Shown here piece by piece: positions 9,433-35,815 of a stretch of DNA of 64,000 bases. Within the stretch, counting starts at the first letter, position 1, and the number at the start of each line of letters is the position of its first letter. The DNA is from Halocaridina rubra (taxonomy: Eukaryota > Arthropoda > Malacostraca > Decapoda > Atyidae), in contig JAXCGZ010003822.1 in assembly GCA_037179515.1 (NCBI GenBank), positions 85,001 through 149,000 on the forward strand, in the 5' to 3' direction. The notes below the pieces were generated by a model. The model did not search any database, was not told the DNA's origin, and saw nothing but the letters and a program-made list of their open reading frames with translations. The position numbers and the translations under genes are program-made.

Positions 9433-10227
9433 CTATCTTTTTATCTCAAGCTACACTAAGATATTATATTGTAAGATTGTAAGTCATTAGATATAAATGT
9501 GTTAGTATATATTTACTTGCATATCCACACATTAGGAGAAATTGTCATGAAATCTGTTAGGTTAGGTCAACTTTGGTTTGATTAGATCAGGTTAGTTCTC
9601 CATCAGTTAAGAAATGCTTCTACGATTAAAATGATTAGTTTTTATTTTTTTATTTTTTTATTTCGCAGTCAATGCACAATAGAAAACTAATGCAAAACCC
9701 CTATTAAAAAAATTAATGGAAAGCATGAGGAAAAACCACTATTCCAGTACAACGATAAAAATAAAACTCCCATATTGCATAATCAAAAACCAAAAAGTAA
9801 TTGCCACAACCGTAAATGATTTTAAGCGTAAATATTGTAAGTATAAAGATGAATGAATAGATGTAAAATATAACTTATTGGGTATGTTCAACTGAAAGCC
9901 TCAAGAGTAATTTTTTCATACATTTTTTTTTTCTTTTTATCAATCTCAATATGTAAAGCTTCAATTTACCAATATATTTTGCGAGTCAATGAGCGGAAAT
10001 ATTTCACATATAATTTTTGATAGAAGAAGAGCACAGAGTTGCAGAAGGAATAGCATCATTTTTAGTTTATATTGTTTATATATTTCGAGCACCGCGTCTG
10101 GGGGGGAAGACGTCAGTTTCTTTGTTATTTTGTATATTAAAAGGAAACAACTCTGCCTTTATACTAAGAAGAGAGTAAATGTAAGTATTAATTAATACTG
10201 AAATAGGAAATAAAAGTAAGTTTACTA
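9433..10227. other. AT-rich non-coding stretch
   Basis: No gene, repeat family or RNA was recognised. Short open frames here lack coding character. Confidence 0.5.
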
Positions 10228-10566
10228 GAATTCCTACGATACCATCGTACAATGGTACCCCGTAAAACTGTTCCAGACTGCTGTGATACCGGTGCAATAG
10301 TCATGTCGTACAATATGGTACACTATAAACTCTTAGACTGTTATGGTACAGATATGGTAAACATATTAGTAGCCTGTAAACTCCCAGCCTACCATGGTGC
10401 CATTATGATAGGTATATATTAAACCATGGTACCCTATAACTCCCAGACTGCCATAGTCCCAGTATGATTGGACTCTGGCAAACCATAGTACTTGGTATGG
10501 TAGCTCCTACTAAACCATGGTATCTCATCTAGACTGCTATGGTACCAGTACAGTAGGCGGTGTAAT
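10228..10566. repeat. Degenerate minisatellite, ~50-60-bp unit, about six copies
   Basis: The unit approximates aaaccatggtaccctataa, then ctcccagactgctatggtacc and agtatgatagg. Recognisable units start near 10248, 10306, 10370, 10421, 10480 and 10512, each at roughly 70-80% identity. Both half-units contain catggtac-type blocks. No ORF spans it. It lies about 1 kb upstream of the first FNTA coding exon. Confidence 0.7.
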
Positions 10567-10698
10567 GCACCATTTTATGTCACAATTAGTCCCCATTCGA
10601 AAGGAGATGGTCAAAGACATGTAAGAGCTGGGGATTTAGACTGAATACCATTCCTAATGCCCTGCGCACACGACCATTGAACTACTGCGGCCCCGGTA
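10567..10698 (-). mobile_element. tRNA-related SINE-B, decayed copy
   Basis: The - strand reads gccgcagtagttcaatggtcg (A-box-like), later tccccagctctt and ggggactaattgtgacataaaatgg. This matches the SINE-B tail seen at 21600-21630 and 34500. Confidence 0.5.
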
Positions 10699-11508
10699 TC
10701 AGAACAATAGGTATTTCCTAGTATTCAGAAGTTGCTGGTGGGATTGGGTTAAGAATGGTTAAGTAATCTTACCAAATAATGATGCCGAAATGTTTAAAAA
10801 TAAATTTATGTGGAATGGTAAAGGTTTACTTGCACACCCTCAGAAAGTAGATAATTGATAAATTATATAAGAACAAGAAGTCTTTTCTAAACTGTGATGG
10901 ACTATCCTAACTAACCTAACCTATCCTATGTATGATTTTATCAAAGCATTGGAAAACTTATTTAAAAAAATTAAATTATTAACACGCTGGGCTGTGAAAG
11001 TAAACATTCACCACCAATAATTTGCATTTAAAATATATTATCGATGAAAAGACACCTATTTTGCTACCTTCTTTCTGGTCCACTAGATATTCCCTTAGGA
11101 TACTAATGCCTAATAAATGCTTCTGAATTCAAATATGAAACACGATTTATTTTTTTATTTATGAATTATATTAGAGACTTACAGTTTTCATGTATTTGGG
11201 CACTATTATTCTTTATTTAGACTCATACCAATATTTTTTCTACCCATGCCGCTGCCTTTATTTGACTTCTATTATGTTTTGCACGATAGGTGTCACTGCT
11301 CCTAATAAATTCTTCATCATGTTCCATTTGTAAGAATTGGATATTCTTATCATCTAGTTGAAGTTGCTAGTCTTTTGTCAGGTCATAATAAAATCTGTAA
11401 TACAATGCAAGTTTTTTTTGAATAGAGATATTGTATCCAATATCTGTCTTCAATATTCCATGTTTATTTATATATTTATTTATTTATTCTTTTTTATTTT
11501 ATTTTCAG
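10699..11508. other. Region upstream of the FNTA first coding exon
   Basis: No promoter motif could be supported. A 5' untranslated exon may lie here or further upstream, because the first coding exon is preceded by an acceptor-like tattttattttcag ending at 11508. Confidence 0.4.
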
Positions 11509-11530
11509 CAGCAGCAGCAGCAGCACCATC

Positions 11531-25835
<14,305 letters not shown>

Positions 25836-26040
25836 GGGCCACCTCTCTTCAACTCTTTGTAAACACTTTAGATGAAAAACATAAATGATTACTAAAACTC
25901 TTTTTCTAGTACCATACTATTGTTTAAGGTCAGTTGAAGCAAAGTAAGTGACTGTACTACATAATGATGCTATATCAGGAAAAAATAGTTCTTCACTTAA
26001 TTATTGTAGATTGTTTAATATTGCTTTAGTGAATATTTTT

Positions 26041-26356
26041 TTTTTTATGATTGTGACACCAGGACGGGCCAAAAAAAAATAAATAATAATAAATCTGCCC
26101 TCATCAAGCCTAGGCACGAAGAAAACATAAAGTAAAAAGAAACAGAGATGGAAGTGTGTGGCTTGTTAGATATAAAAGGATAATAAGAGATCTGTAACGA
26201 ATATCCAAGAATATTTGGTGTTGATGTAGGCATAGAAAGAGACCCGTAACTTAAGGAAGACTTAACATCAAAATGTCCTGTACAGTCTTAAGTCCACAAG
26301 ACTTCGGCTGTAGTATTGCAACGGGCAGTTGGTGCCATGGGCCAACCTACTACATG
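26041..26356 (-). mobile_element. Non-autonomous element D, copy 1 (downstream of FNTA)
   Basis: The - strand starts gtaggttggcccatggcacc, continues cgttgcaatactacagcc and ttaagtcttccttaagttacgg, and ends ttcttcgtgcctaggcttgatgagggca with the tail ggcccgtcctggtgtcacaa. At least seven copies are in this window. Its final ~65 bp match the 3' end of LINE A. Confidence 0.75.
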
Positions 26357-26654
26357 TATTTATAAGAGAGGTTTACTCATTGATAATGTAAAGCTTTATT
26401 TATTCTTTTAACATTGCAGTATTGTAAAACATTGAACGATGTAATATTGAATGTTACTCCCCAAGTCATAGTGTTCTTACTGTATATTTCTGAAATTAAT
26501 ATTGCAAATGATATTAGAATACTTTATTGCATATTATTAGCAAGAGTTTATCTCATGTTAAATGTAATATGTTAAATGTTATAGTAATTTACTTTTAAGT
26601 GTTATAGTATTTCACTTTGTATACATAGTTATCATGATTTTTACTCCACATGAC

Positions 26655-26862
26655 TTAGGCCGCTTTCACACCAGAGTGACACGTCGCACGTGGCATGCCA
26701 GTAGAAAATGAACATCTGGAAATATATGGAACCTTTCTCACAGAAGTAGTGTGGCACATGGGATGTTCCATGCCACTTCTGTATGAAAGGTTTCATATAT
26801 TTCTGGATGTCCGATTTCAACTGGCATGTCACGTGTCACGCTTTGGTATGAAAGTGGTCTTA
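26655..26862. mobile_element. Fold-back MITE, PIF/Harbinger-like, with TTA target-site duplication
   Basis: The element 26658-26859 is an almost complete inverted repeat of ~100-bp arms. The termini are GGCCGCTTTCACACC on the left and, read inward from the right, GACCACTTTCATACC. TTA flanks both sides. A 3-bp TWA-type duplication and GGCC-like ends are features of PIF/Harbinger elements. It has no ORF. Confidence 0.75.
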
Positions 26863-28021
26863 TATGGTGTATGATTAATTTCTTGTGAAAATGAGGTGGG
26901 CAGCTTTGTATTTTTATCCTTCATTGACTACTGTAGTATTGTATGGTCTGTTTGCTTGTCTGTTTTATGGGATATACCAGGTAGATACATATTTTTTAAT
27001 ACATATTGACATTCTGCCTTTCTAGCAGCGTCAACAGGGAGGTCATGGCTGAAGGAAAAGGAAAAATAGTATTGCACAGTAGCAATAATTACACTTCCTT
27101 TTATCCATATGATAATAAATATTTGCTCACAGTTACAAATCTAGTGCACACTACATACCGTGAAATATAGCAAGCCAGTGCTGACTGAATACGTTACATA
27201 TTTACAATAATATATGACATTTTGTAAAAAATTCAAGTTAAATTTATTGAAACACTGTATTGTATATGGTTTATTCATATCTTTGCATTATAATGTAATG
27301 CAAGAGAATCTTTATCATGGACATGTGATATATTTCTCTACTGTATATGAATATACAGTTGTCAGCAGTTCATCTAGCTATGAAATGTCAAATTCCTGAT
27401 ATAAGCAAGTCATAAGATGTTAACCACAGTCACATAAGCTATATGGTAGTTATATTTGTTCGTTTTTGATTATAAGTTATTTCTGTTAATCTTTTATTTT
27501 GCATAATTTAAGAATTAAAATTTGTCTCATGTATGCATGCATGTATTTGAAAATCTAAGAATATACAGAGATATGTATTATCCATGGTTAAAGATATATA
27601 CAGGGGATTTGGAACATATTCTTTGTGGATAAAGGGGGTCTTCTGTGTAAGACTAGAATATCCTCAACCCTTCCCCCCAAAAAATCCTTAGATTCTGAGT
27701 CTTACTAAATGTTGGGGGTACAGGAGTGATATTCCATATTTCCCATCATCAGAGATTAAATAAGTATAATTAAATGGCTCAAGATTATGAAAAAAAAACT
27801 GCTTATGTTTATTTTTCCTGGAGAGTCCTTCTTATTATGTACAAGTTTTTTATATTTTGCAACTAGAACTTACTGTAAAGGTAAAACATTTTCATTTGTT
27901 ACGCAGAGTAGATGAGAGTGCATATTGGTACTGTTTCGCCTCACAACATTGTCATATATTTAAAGTGATACATGACAGAATTTTGTATCAAAGATTTAGT
28001 AATTAGTTTAATGAAATTTCC
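26863..28021. other. Intergenic AT-rich stretch
   Basis: No gene or repeat recognised. Confidence 0.5.
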
Positions 28022-28245
28022 ATTTTTTTTTTTTTTTTTACGAAGACACCATTTAATACTACCTATTTTTGTTTTCCCTCACTTCCCAGAATCTGTCATT
28101 GGGACTGGCAAAGAAAATGGTCCTCATCAAGCCTGGGCACCAGAAATACATAAGCCATGAAAACAGATGGGGTTTCTTGTGTCTTGTTAGAAGGGTAACG
28201 AATATGACAAATTATCCAGTGTAGATGTAGGTATAAGAAATACAC
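28022..28245 (-). mobile_element. Element D, diverged copy 2
   Basis: It has the features gactggcaaagaaaatggtcctcatcaagcctgggcaccag and tgtagatgtaggtataagaaat in D order, at lower identity. A poly(T) at 28025-28040 is the A-tail on the - strand. Confidence 0.55.
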
Positions 28246-28531
28246 CATATCGTCATGCATTATGATTTCATTATTTATTTTTCAATGAAGGAATGACGTT
28301 ATTCATTTCCAGAACTGATATATATAAATCTGTGTGAGTCTTTTCTATTATTTTATTTTTCAAAGAATTATATCTGCTAGATCAAATATATTATACAAAA
28401 TTTATATGATTTTCTTTTCTTATTGGAGTATTTATTCGTTTATATTACGTTTTCATCTTAGGAATTGTAAACAAAAATTTAAGAGAGGGAGAAACAAAAA
28501 AGTCTTGATTTCTGTTATTGTTCAGAATTAT

Positions 28532-28650
28532 TCTCCTTCGTCTACATCTTTTCCCACTTTTATGTGGGGTCGATGTTTTTGGCCAGTGTTCTCCATATGT
28601 TCCTGTCCCATACCTCATCACCCAACAAACCTTTAGATCTCAGGTCGTCA
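28532..28650 (-). mobile_element. RTE-type LINE 3' end, strongly truncated
   Basis: - strand translation gives the RTE ending GMGQEHMENTGQKHRPHIKV or, in the coding frame, WRTLAKNIDPT-like. The DNA ends cataaaagtgggaaaagatgtagacgaagg. Only ~115 bp are present. Confidence 0.65.
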
Positions 28651-28844
28651 TTATTCAGAATTATAAGACAATAAAGAATGAAACTGGGTGTTATTAATTA
28701 TAATACAGCTCTTTTTTTCTGGAATCGATGTGAGCTTTACCGCAGATATTTATAAAACTTATATAAATTATATTGGTCAAAAACTACACAAATTCCAAGT
28801 CTTACATGCTCTACTGTAAATTAAGTTCAAAAGAGAGTGTTCCC

Positions 28845-29075
28845 TAAGCTGCCTTGCTGAACAGCCCATACTTCCTAAATATGGTCACAGGTGATCCTGC
28901 ACTTTCCCACAGAGTTCTCTGGGAGTTTATGTTGTGTTGGTGGCATATGTGGTTGCATGCAGTGCCGTCATCCATGTGCTTCCCGGGTTGCTCTCGTCTG
29001 CAGCTGGAAGGAGTCTTTGAGAAACAACTGCTGGAGAGTCATATCTCGATGTAGGAAAAGTTATGTCACTCCAGG
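28845..29075 (-). mobile_element. LINE ORF2 C-terminal fragment, decayed (copy 3 of 3)
   Basis: The - strand reads HMDDGTACNHICHQHNINS and TIFRKYGLFSKAA, parallel to copies 1 and 2 in FNTA intron 3. Confidence 0.5.
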
Positions 29076-29079
29076 TACA

Positions 29080-30720
29080 AAGTGAATGGTGAATTTAGAT
29101 ACCAACAACTTTCGCCCGACTTGTTTATTGAAGGGGATTTTGTTAGTAGTATTAATTTTTGTGATAAATTCTAACTCTTAAAGTGTTCTATTTGAAAAGC
29201 AGACATTTTGGTGTTCCTCTCTTCGACAGTTGTGCAAATATATAACCAACTAAGGAAGGGAAGAAATATTATGAATGTAAACGAATTACACCCTGGAATA
29301 GTTTTTATCTCAACATTCCTCAATATGACACTGCAATGCTAGTTTGTTTGTATTGCATATTAATTATTCATGTATTTTCCAAAATATATTTTTTACTTAT
29401 ATGTCACTATCAATCTTGCTTGGCGTGGGCTTGAATATGGGTCTGTTACTTCCCAAGTCGTGTATTCTAACCAGTTTGCTATGGTCTCATGTTTTCCAAG
29501 AGATCATCAGACCGAAATAGGCAAGAAATTTAACAGAATCATCCCTAAAAAAGGAATGTAATTGCTTCTCTGGAAAAAGTTTTCCTTTTCATTCTTTTGC
29601 ACTAAACTGCAGAGATGGAGTATTTTCGTCCTTAATTCTCTGAGTATAATATACTAGCCTCCGTCTTTCTGAAGCTGAACTTCTACTTATTATCTTAGAA
29701 GAAATTTACTTTTACGCTTTATCTCAGGAGAGATTTCGCCAATAATATGTTGTATTCAATTCAGATATCTGCTCATACAAATTTCATAAATATATCAAGA
29801 CCTGTAAAGATGTGAGTTTGATATTGCATTTGAATAGGATTATATATGGTGACTGTGGACGCGAAGATAGTGGTCCACCTCTTTCAGTCCACTAATTAGA
29901 GAATTTTTCCTTTAGACACTGCCTAACGCGTAGAGCAAAATGACTAGGTGCACCTACTTGGTGAAACCCTGTATAGGCCCTTTCATTTCTAACAATGCAT
30001 TCCCTTAATCATCTTGATGTAAAATTTAAGTTTCCTTTCATTCAATTTGCTTTTGTCAATTAATTCTCACATTCGCCTTTATTCCTCTTTCATATTTCTC
30101 TTCCATTGTGAATCTACTTGAAGACTGATGAGAGGGTCCCCTGAAAGTAAGTATTTAATATATCTTATTACAAACTCGTACTTTCATACATATATCAATA
30201 CATAACAAAATTGCAAGCAACCTCTCAGTTATCTTCATCATATACCATGTTTCATTAAAATAATTCATGATATAAAAAAAAAAAGATAATTGTCAGTGAA
30301 CTGAGAGAGAGAGAGGCGGTGACTATGGACTTGAGGTTCATTCTCCAGAATTCATCCAAGTATTTACTGAGAACCTATATCTAGCAGATCTATTGATATT
30401 TTGCATTGCGTGAAAGCACTTCTGTGGGTACTATTCTACCATAGACTTCATACATCTAACAGTATATTCGCTTAAGTTACTGAGTTGGCAATGGTTTTCT
30501 CATGAGAGCTGTAAATTTAGTACCTTATTCTATCCTCATTTGGTTTCTTATTTAGTTATTTATTTATTACTTAATGTGGCTATCTTATTATTTCATCATT
30601 ATAGTGTAAAATCTTCTCTTGAATCTATTGTTATGACTGTTGAGTTATGAGAGTCAAAGCGTCTTAATGATGCAAGTTGGCAAAATAAAGAAAAAATTGT
30701 TGATATTACGTTTTCTTTAC
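29080..30720. other. Intergenic AT-rich stretch
   Basis: No gene or repeat recognised beyond short homopolymers. Confidence 0.5.
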
Positions 30721-30721
30721 A

Positions 30722-30816
<95 letters not shown>
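30721..30816. repeat. (CT)n microsatellite
   Basis: Nearly pure CT dinucleotides of ~95 bp. Confidence 0.95.
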
Positions 30817-30820
<4 letters not shown>

Positions 30821-31066
30821 TATGTCTCCAACCCTATCCTCTGAGGACAAAATTCTTGTAAAAATTTCGCAGTAACAATACTGTTCTGTAACAATTATAA
30901 AACACAGAATATAAATAATCCAAAGCTATTCATATAGGAAAGAATGAATAACGCATAAATTCATTATAATCCATTGCAAGTTCCATACTTAGATATCATT
31001 AAGGGATTCTATAGTATAAACTCCCTTATATATGAAGGATTTTCTCTTCAATCTTAACCCTTAGCA

Positions 31067-31605
31067 ATGTGTATTGAGTCTTTTATAACTAATATGGTAA
31101 TGAGAAATTTTGCACGACAATATGGATTAGAGCTAAGGTTAAGGGAAAGTTTTTACAAAAGTGTCATGAGACCAGCTTCGGTTTATGGGGCCGAGATGTG
31201 GCCAATAATGGAGGCTCAAGAAAGAAAACTGGACGTGACGGCGATGCGGATTTTGAGATGGATGTGTGGAGTCACAAGAAGAGATGTGATCGGAAATTAT
31301 TCTATTAGAAGAACAGTTAAAGTAACGAAAGTTTCAAAGAGAGTAAAGAAAAAATAGTACTATGTTTCGACCATGTAATGCAAGGAGAAGAAGATTAGGT
31401 GTGTGGGATGGTTATGGAGGGGGAGAGGAAGAGGAAAGGCGTTATTCTTTATGGAAGGATAATATAGCAAATGATATGCGGGATAAGGCAACAGGAAACG
31501 TGAGACAGAAAAAGGTAGAAAAGGCAAGCATGAAACAGCGACCCCATATTGAAATGGGCTAAAGCTGAAGAAAAAGAAAAAGAGGATAGATAATTCATTA
31601 ACGAT
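31067..31605 (+). pseudogene. RTE-type LINE 3' fragment
   Basis: The frame reads ESFYKSVMRPASVYGAEMWP and LRWMCGVTRRDVIGN, close to the RTE-A C-terminal region, then shifts frame after KRVKKK. The end agcgaccccatattgaaatggg and (GAAAAA)n is the RTE 3' end. It belongs to a different subfamily from RTE-A. Confidence 0.8.
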
Positions 31606-31725
31606 ACTCTCATCGGGAACTGACCAGTCTCTCTCGAAACTGAGGCAGTAGACCTGGGGTTGAAATCCTTCCCAAGCATTCCTCGTTCAATTATGAGACA
31701 AAGATTTACTAAATTAGTTCATTCA

Positions 31726-31841
<116 letters not shown>

Positions 31842-31889
31842 GGGGACTGGAAATTCCACCCATTCTTTTCCATCCCAAAGTGTCAAAGA

Positions 31890-32040
31890 TATGCTTTGAC
31901 AATGCCATCCCTTTACAAGGGGGATTATACATACATACACAATGGCCATAATCCCCCTCGTAAGGGTGTGGCCGAATCAAAGCCATCACATTCACCAAAT
32001 GCCAATTCGCTCCAATCTCTCCTCTTAGCTAACTGTGGGA
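31890..32040 (+). repeat. Dispersed repeat H, copy 1
   Basis: atacatacacaatggccata and cgtaagggtgtggccgaatcaaagccatcac match 60190-60300 (acagaatggcagct, gaaggggtggccatgtcaaag). A shorter relative is at 39962-40010. It may be an RTE 5' end, but this is not certain. Confidence 0.45.
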
Positions 32041-32202
32041 TTATGCACTTCTGAATAAATTAATAGGAAAATTATAGATTATAATTTTTGTTGTAAATTC
32101 TGTCTCCATCTTGTAAAAAGAACATACAACTATCCAAGCTTTCATTCATTATTAATTATAATAATTATAATTCTATATTAGTCCCATAGATGGCTTATCG
32201 CC

Positions 32203-32277
32203 TTATAAGTGTAGTATGCAGTATACATTAGACAGTGCTCGGGTGTGCTTGCGTCAAGCTGAGCACCATCTACATAA
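32203..32277 (+). repeat. 75-bp repeat, inverted partner at 35519-35604
   Basis: gtatgcagtatacattagacagtgctcgggtgtgcttgcgtca matches the reverse complement of 35530-35602. The surrounding 32041-32722 shows nothing else. Confidence 0.7.
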
Positions 32278-32717
32278 TTTGTGAGTGTTCTGTAATCACC
32301 CTTAGTTTAGATAGTTTGGTAATTTAGATAACCAAATAAAAAAAATTATAGTTCTCTTGTTATCAAATTATATTCTTTGGTTTGATTTTTAGTTGACTTG
32401 TTTTTCTTAAAAGAAAGCCATGTAAACCTCCTGTGTTCATTATTGTTTTAAACGTGTTTTAAACACGTGGAAATATAGTTCCACAGTAGAATTTAAGTGG
32501 CTAAATGGTGTACTCCCTCAGCTTTCTGAGGCTACAGATTGAGGGACGCTTCTATTCTCTTCCTTAAATATCCAAGTGATTCTGGTGAAGAAAAGCTGTG
32601 CTGATATTATATTTTCATTGAATGTACTGGGATTATGAATATAGCATAGCATATAAACGCACTATGCTGTGATCAAGTGTGCAGATATATTGAACTGAGC
32701 TAAAATCTCTGGGGTTT

Positions 32718-33120
<403 letters not shown>

Positions 33121-33235
33121 CATGTCAAGATTAGCGAACCCAACATCTCCATGACAAGAACAGCGAACGCAATGATTTCCATGTAAAGAATGACCAACCC
33201 AAATGTCTTAATGTAAAGAAAAGTAAACCTTTGAC
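33121..33235. repeat. Degenerate ~30-bp minisatellite, 3.5 units
   Basis: Units start at 33121, 33150, 33180 and 33211, with the consensus catgtaaagaatagcgaaccc plus ~10 bp. 33236-33944 holds no recognised feature. Confidence 0.65.
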
Positions 33236-33944
33236 CAGACATGTTTTATGAACTTATTTATTGACAAATGAACAATTAAACTAACATAATATTCAATTTC
33301 CATTTTTTTTTTTAAACTTAGTTATTGAAAGGATACTGCATGGCGATTGCATTACAGAACTCTGATAACCTGTCAACCGTATTTCGTTCCATCCACATGA
33401 ACTTATTTAAATAACCTTGTAGAAAAGTGCTTCTGCATCCTCGCATATTCTTAATTTTAGCCTTGTGCTTTGCCAAGTATGATTCTATATGTTGTGTGAA
33501 TGCCTGTCTGCGGGTCAACGAAGTGCAAAGAATGGTTGACAGTTCTGTGGTGTTAGTTAAGATCATGATTTTTTTTTTTATAGAGGCAAATCTTCAGGGC
33601 AAGCATACGCCAATCTATTCTCGAGCCTGAGTCTATGGTACAGTGTGTCCCAAAATTAACCTTTTCATATTAATTTGTGCACTCGCTATCCTCGCTGAGT
33701 TAGCAAGAGCTGATAAGCGACAGACGCTACTAGTGTTTGATTCCAGATTTGTGACAGTTTTATAACTGTTGGAATTTGAAGGGAAAAGGGAACATTAGAC
33801 GCCACTATTCTCCGTTCAAAAATTTCAGTATAGCTACATGAAAATTTCAACTTTTACGCCACGAGGGAAGGCGGGATCACACTCTGGCATCTAAAAGAGT
33901 TCCCATGTATTATAATTGAAAAATTAAAGCATATTTTTAATATT

Positions 33945-34080
33945 ATATCAAAAGGGAGGCATGAATACTTCCTCCACTTCCCCTGCGTGTCGTAAAAGTC
34001 GACTACATGGAACGGAGTGAGCGAAATAGGAATCCTTTCCTCTGTATTTTGATCCCGCAAAGGGAATGTATTTTGTTTTG
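33945..34080. repeat. Decayed relative of repeat E
   Basis: Contains ccctgcgtgtcgtaaaagtcgacta, the E core, in otherwise diverged sequence. Confidence 0.4.
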
Positions 34081-34334
34081 ATACAGCCTGTCCCCTTATA
34101 GAGGGAAATACGACTCTTGTTTATAGATAGATATATCATACGTTCAGAGAGTTTTAGGTAACATCGTAAAATGCTACATATATTATATATCCTACCAAAT
34201 ATCATTTAATTTATATATCAGCGATATGTTAACTAACCATAATAATTCTATTTCGATTGACGTATTATGAGAGCTGGCTGTTTCCTGTATACACCGACTG
34301 AATATTCTTTAAATAGCTTATAAATACCCATTTC

Positions 34335-34637
34335 ATATCTGGCAAGTAGTTCCAATTTGAGGTGGACACAGACGAAAGGTGGCTGAGGAATTAAGGCTGG
34401 ATGCCCTTCCTGTCACCCCCACGGTTGGCTTCTGTCAGCTACCGAGTCTGGTATTTACACCACTCAGCTACCATGGTCCTTCAATCACTAATCCTCATTA
34501 TATGTGTTGCTATTAGTGTCCATAATGGGAGTGGACACAGCAGTGTGTGGCTGGGGAATTCAGGGATGCCCTTCCTGTCGTCCCCACCGTGGGCTTATTT
34601 GCGGGTTTGTCATCTCACAAGTCGATTATTATAACCA
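34335..34637 (-). mobile_element. Two tandem SINE-B copies
   Basis: On the - strand, copy a (34637-34493) has tgacaaacccgc, acaggaagggcatccctgaattccccagccacac, gtgtccactcccattatgg and tail actaatagcaaca. Copy b (34484-34335) has a good A box, tagctgagtgg, then acaggaagggcatccagccttaattcc and gtgtccacctc. Confidence 0.7.
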
Positions 34638-34639
34638 TC

Positions 34640-34725
34640 ACATGAAGAGATATGATCAGAAATCATTAAATTAAAGGGACAGATAAAGTAACGGAAGTTT
34701 CAAAGAGAGTACAAGGAAACAGTGG
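34640..34725 (+). mobile_element. Short RTE-type LINE fragment
   Basis: agagatatgatcagaaatcattaaatt and agtaacggaagtttcaaagagagta match 31280-31350 in the RTE fragment at 31067-31605. Confidence 0.6.
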
Positions 34726-34816
34726 TCCTCAAATGCGTTTTATATGAAAGATAACTTTTGGCTACTCAGTTCAATTCTTATGGTACAGATTTTTTATAGT
34801 AATATGGTCAGATATT

Positions 34817-35487
34817 TTTTTTTATGAGTGTGACACCGGGACAGGCAGAAACTGCCCTCATCAATAAAGGCCCGGGCATGAGAAAATACCAAGTCGAAAG
34901 AAAAGAAAAAGGTTAAGGGCATGGAAGAGATGAGATAATGTTACACAAAGGAAAACAACAGACAGAAAAAAAACAGTCAAAGTACAGAGGACCCAGAGAT
35001 ATGGAGGACTAGGCTCTGAGATGACGATAGATCTGCTTTTTGAAGGACGAAAGGTCATAAGAATTAGGAAAGACAGCAGGAGGAAGAGAGTTCCAGAGTC
35101 TGGAGGTAGATGGGAAGAAGCAGTCACTGCACCGACCAATCCGCGATCTACAAATCTCCACACAGTTCCTGTGAGATGAGGACGCTTGGCGAGTGTTACG
35201 CGGCCTCGGTAGTGGAGGAGGGATGCAACTCTCCAACTCATCAGAGCAGCGATGGAAGTAGTAGCGATAGAAAAGCGAAAGGGAAGATACCTTACGGTGA
35301 AGAGAGAGAGAATCCAGGTTAGAAGTAAGAGAAGGATCATTAATGAGTCTGACTGCCTTAGATTCAACCCTATCAAGAAGATAAGTAAAGGAAGAGGCAC
35401 CCCAGATGTGTGAGCAGTATTCTAAGCAGGGGCGGATAAGACCTTTGTAAATTTTAAGTAACTGCAAAGAGGAAAAGTAATGACGAA
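34817..35487 (-). mobile_element. 5'-truncated LINE A, copy 2
   Basis: It shares the C-terminal coding part and 3' UTR with copy 1 (13505-14862). The 3' end is tgatgagggcagtttctgcctgtcccggtgtcacactcat followed by A-rich sequence. Confidence 0.85.
35009..35467 (-). CDS. LINE A C-terminal ORF2 fragment (152 codons)
   Basis: The frame starts within IYKGLIRPCLEYCSHIWGAS, continues with LLDRVESKAVRLINDPSL and FYRYYFHRCSDEL, and ends SRLWNSLPPAVFP with a basic tail. It is the RT thumb/C-terminal part of a Jockey-like LINE. The catalytic RT core and the endonuclease are missing because of 5' truncation, so no enzyme activity is expected. Confidence 0.7.
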   Translation of the reverse strand: MQLLKIYKGLIRPCLEYCSHIWGASSFTYLLDRVESKAVRLINDPSLTSNLDSLSLHRKVSSLSLFYRYYFHRCSDELESCIPPPLPRPRNTRQASSSHRNCVEICRSRIGRCSDCFFPSTSRLWNSLPPAVFPNSYDLSSFKKQIYRHLRA

Positions 35488-35518
35488 AAACATGATGTCT
35501 AGTGACTTGAGTAAATGC

Positions 35519-35604
35519 AGTATATGTAGTTGGAGCTCAGTGTGACGCAGGCACACCCGAGCACTGGCTAATGTAGACTGAGAGTGCTACTGCATACTAT
35601 GCTC
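35519..35604 (-). repeat. Repeat shared with 32203-32277 (inverted)
   Basis: The reverse complement reads gtatgcagtagcactctcagtctacattagccagtgctcgggtgtg. It ends exactly at the terminal repeat that begins at 35606. Confidence 0.7.
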
Positions 35605-35605
35605 A

Positions 35606-35674
35606 GGGTTGCCAGATGGCAGAGACACCTCACGGCCAAATTATGCGCATTTCAAGGCCAAATCCGGCCAACAC
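35606..35674. repeat. 68-bp terminal inverted repeat, left
   Basis: gggttgccagatggcagaga through aaatccggccaaca is repeated in inverted form at 38085-38152 with three mismatches. The ends are of a form seen in some hAT-like elements, but no 8-bp target duplication is visible. Confidence 0.8.
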
Positions 35675-35815
35675 ATGTTTTTTATTGTCTACGGCCAAAT
35701 TGATTTGAATGGAAATATGTACAATAAGTATATAATTTTAAATAAGCCTGGCACGTAAATTAAAAGAATTTTTATCATTGAAGATATTCTGCCTGAGAGT
35801 AGAGGCACTGAGGAC

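Noticed and set aside
30599..30894. Glu-Arg or Ser-Leu repeat frames
   Set aside because: They arise from the (CT)n microsatellite.
34861..35400. 179-codon - strand frame with many Leu and Ser
   Set aside because: It is a shadow frame of the LINE A C-terminal ORF at 35009-35467, whose motifs are in the other frame.
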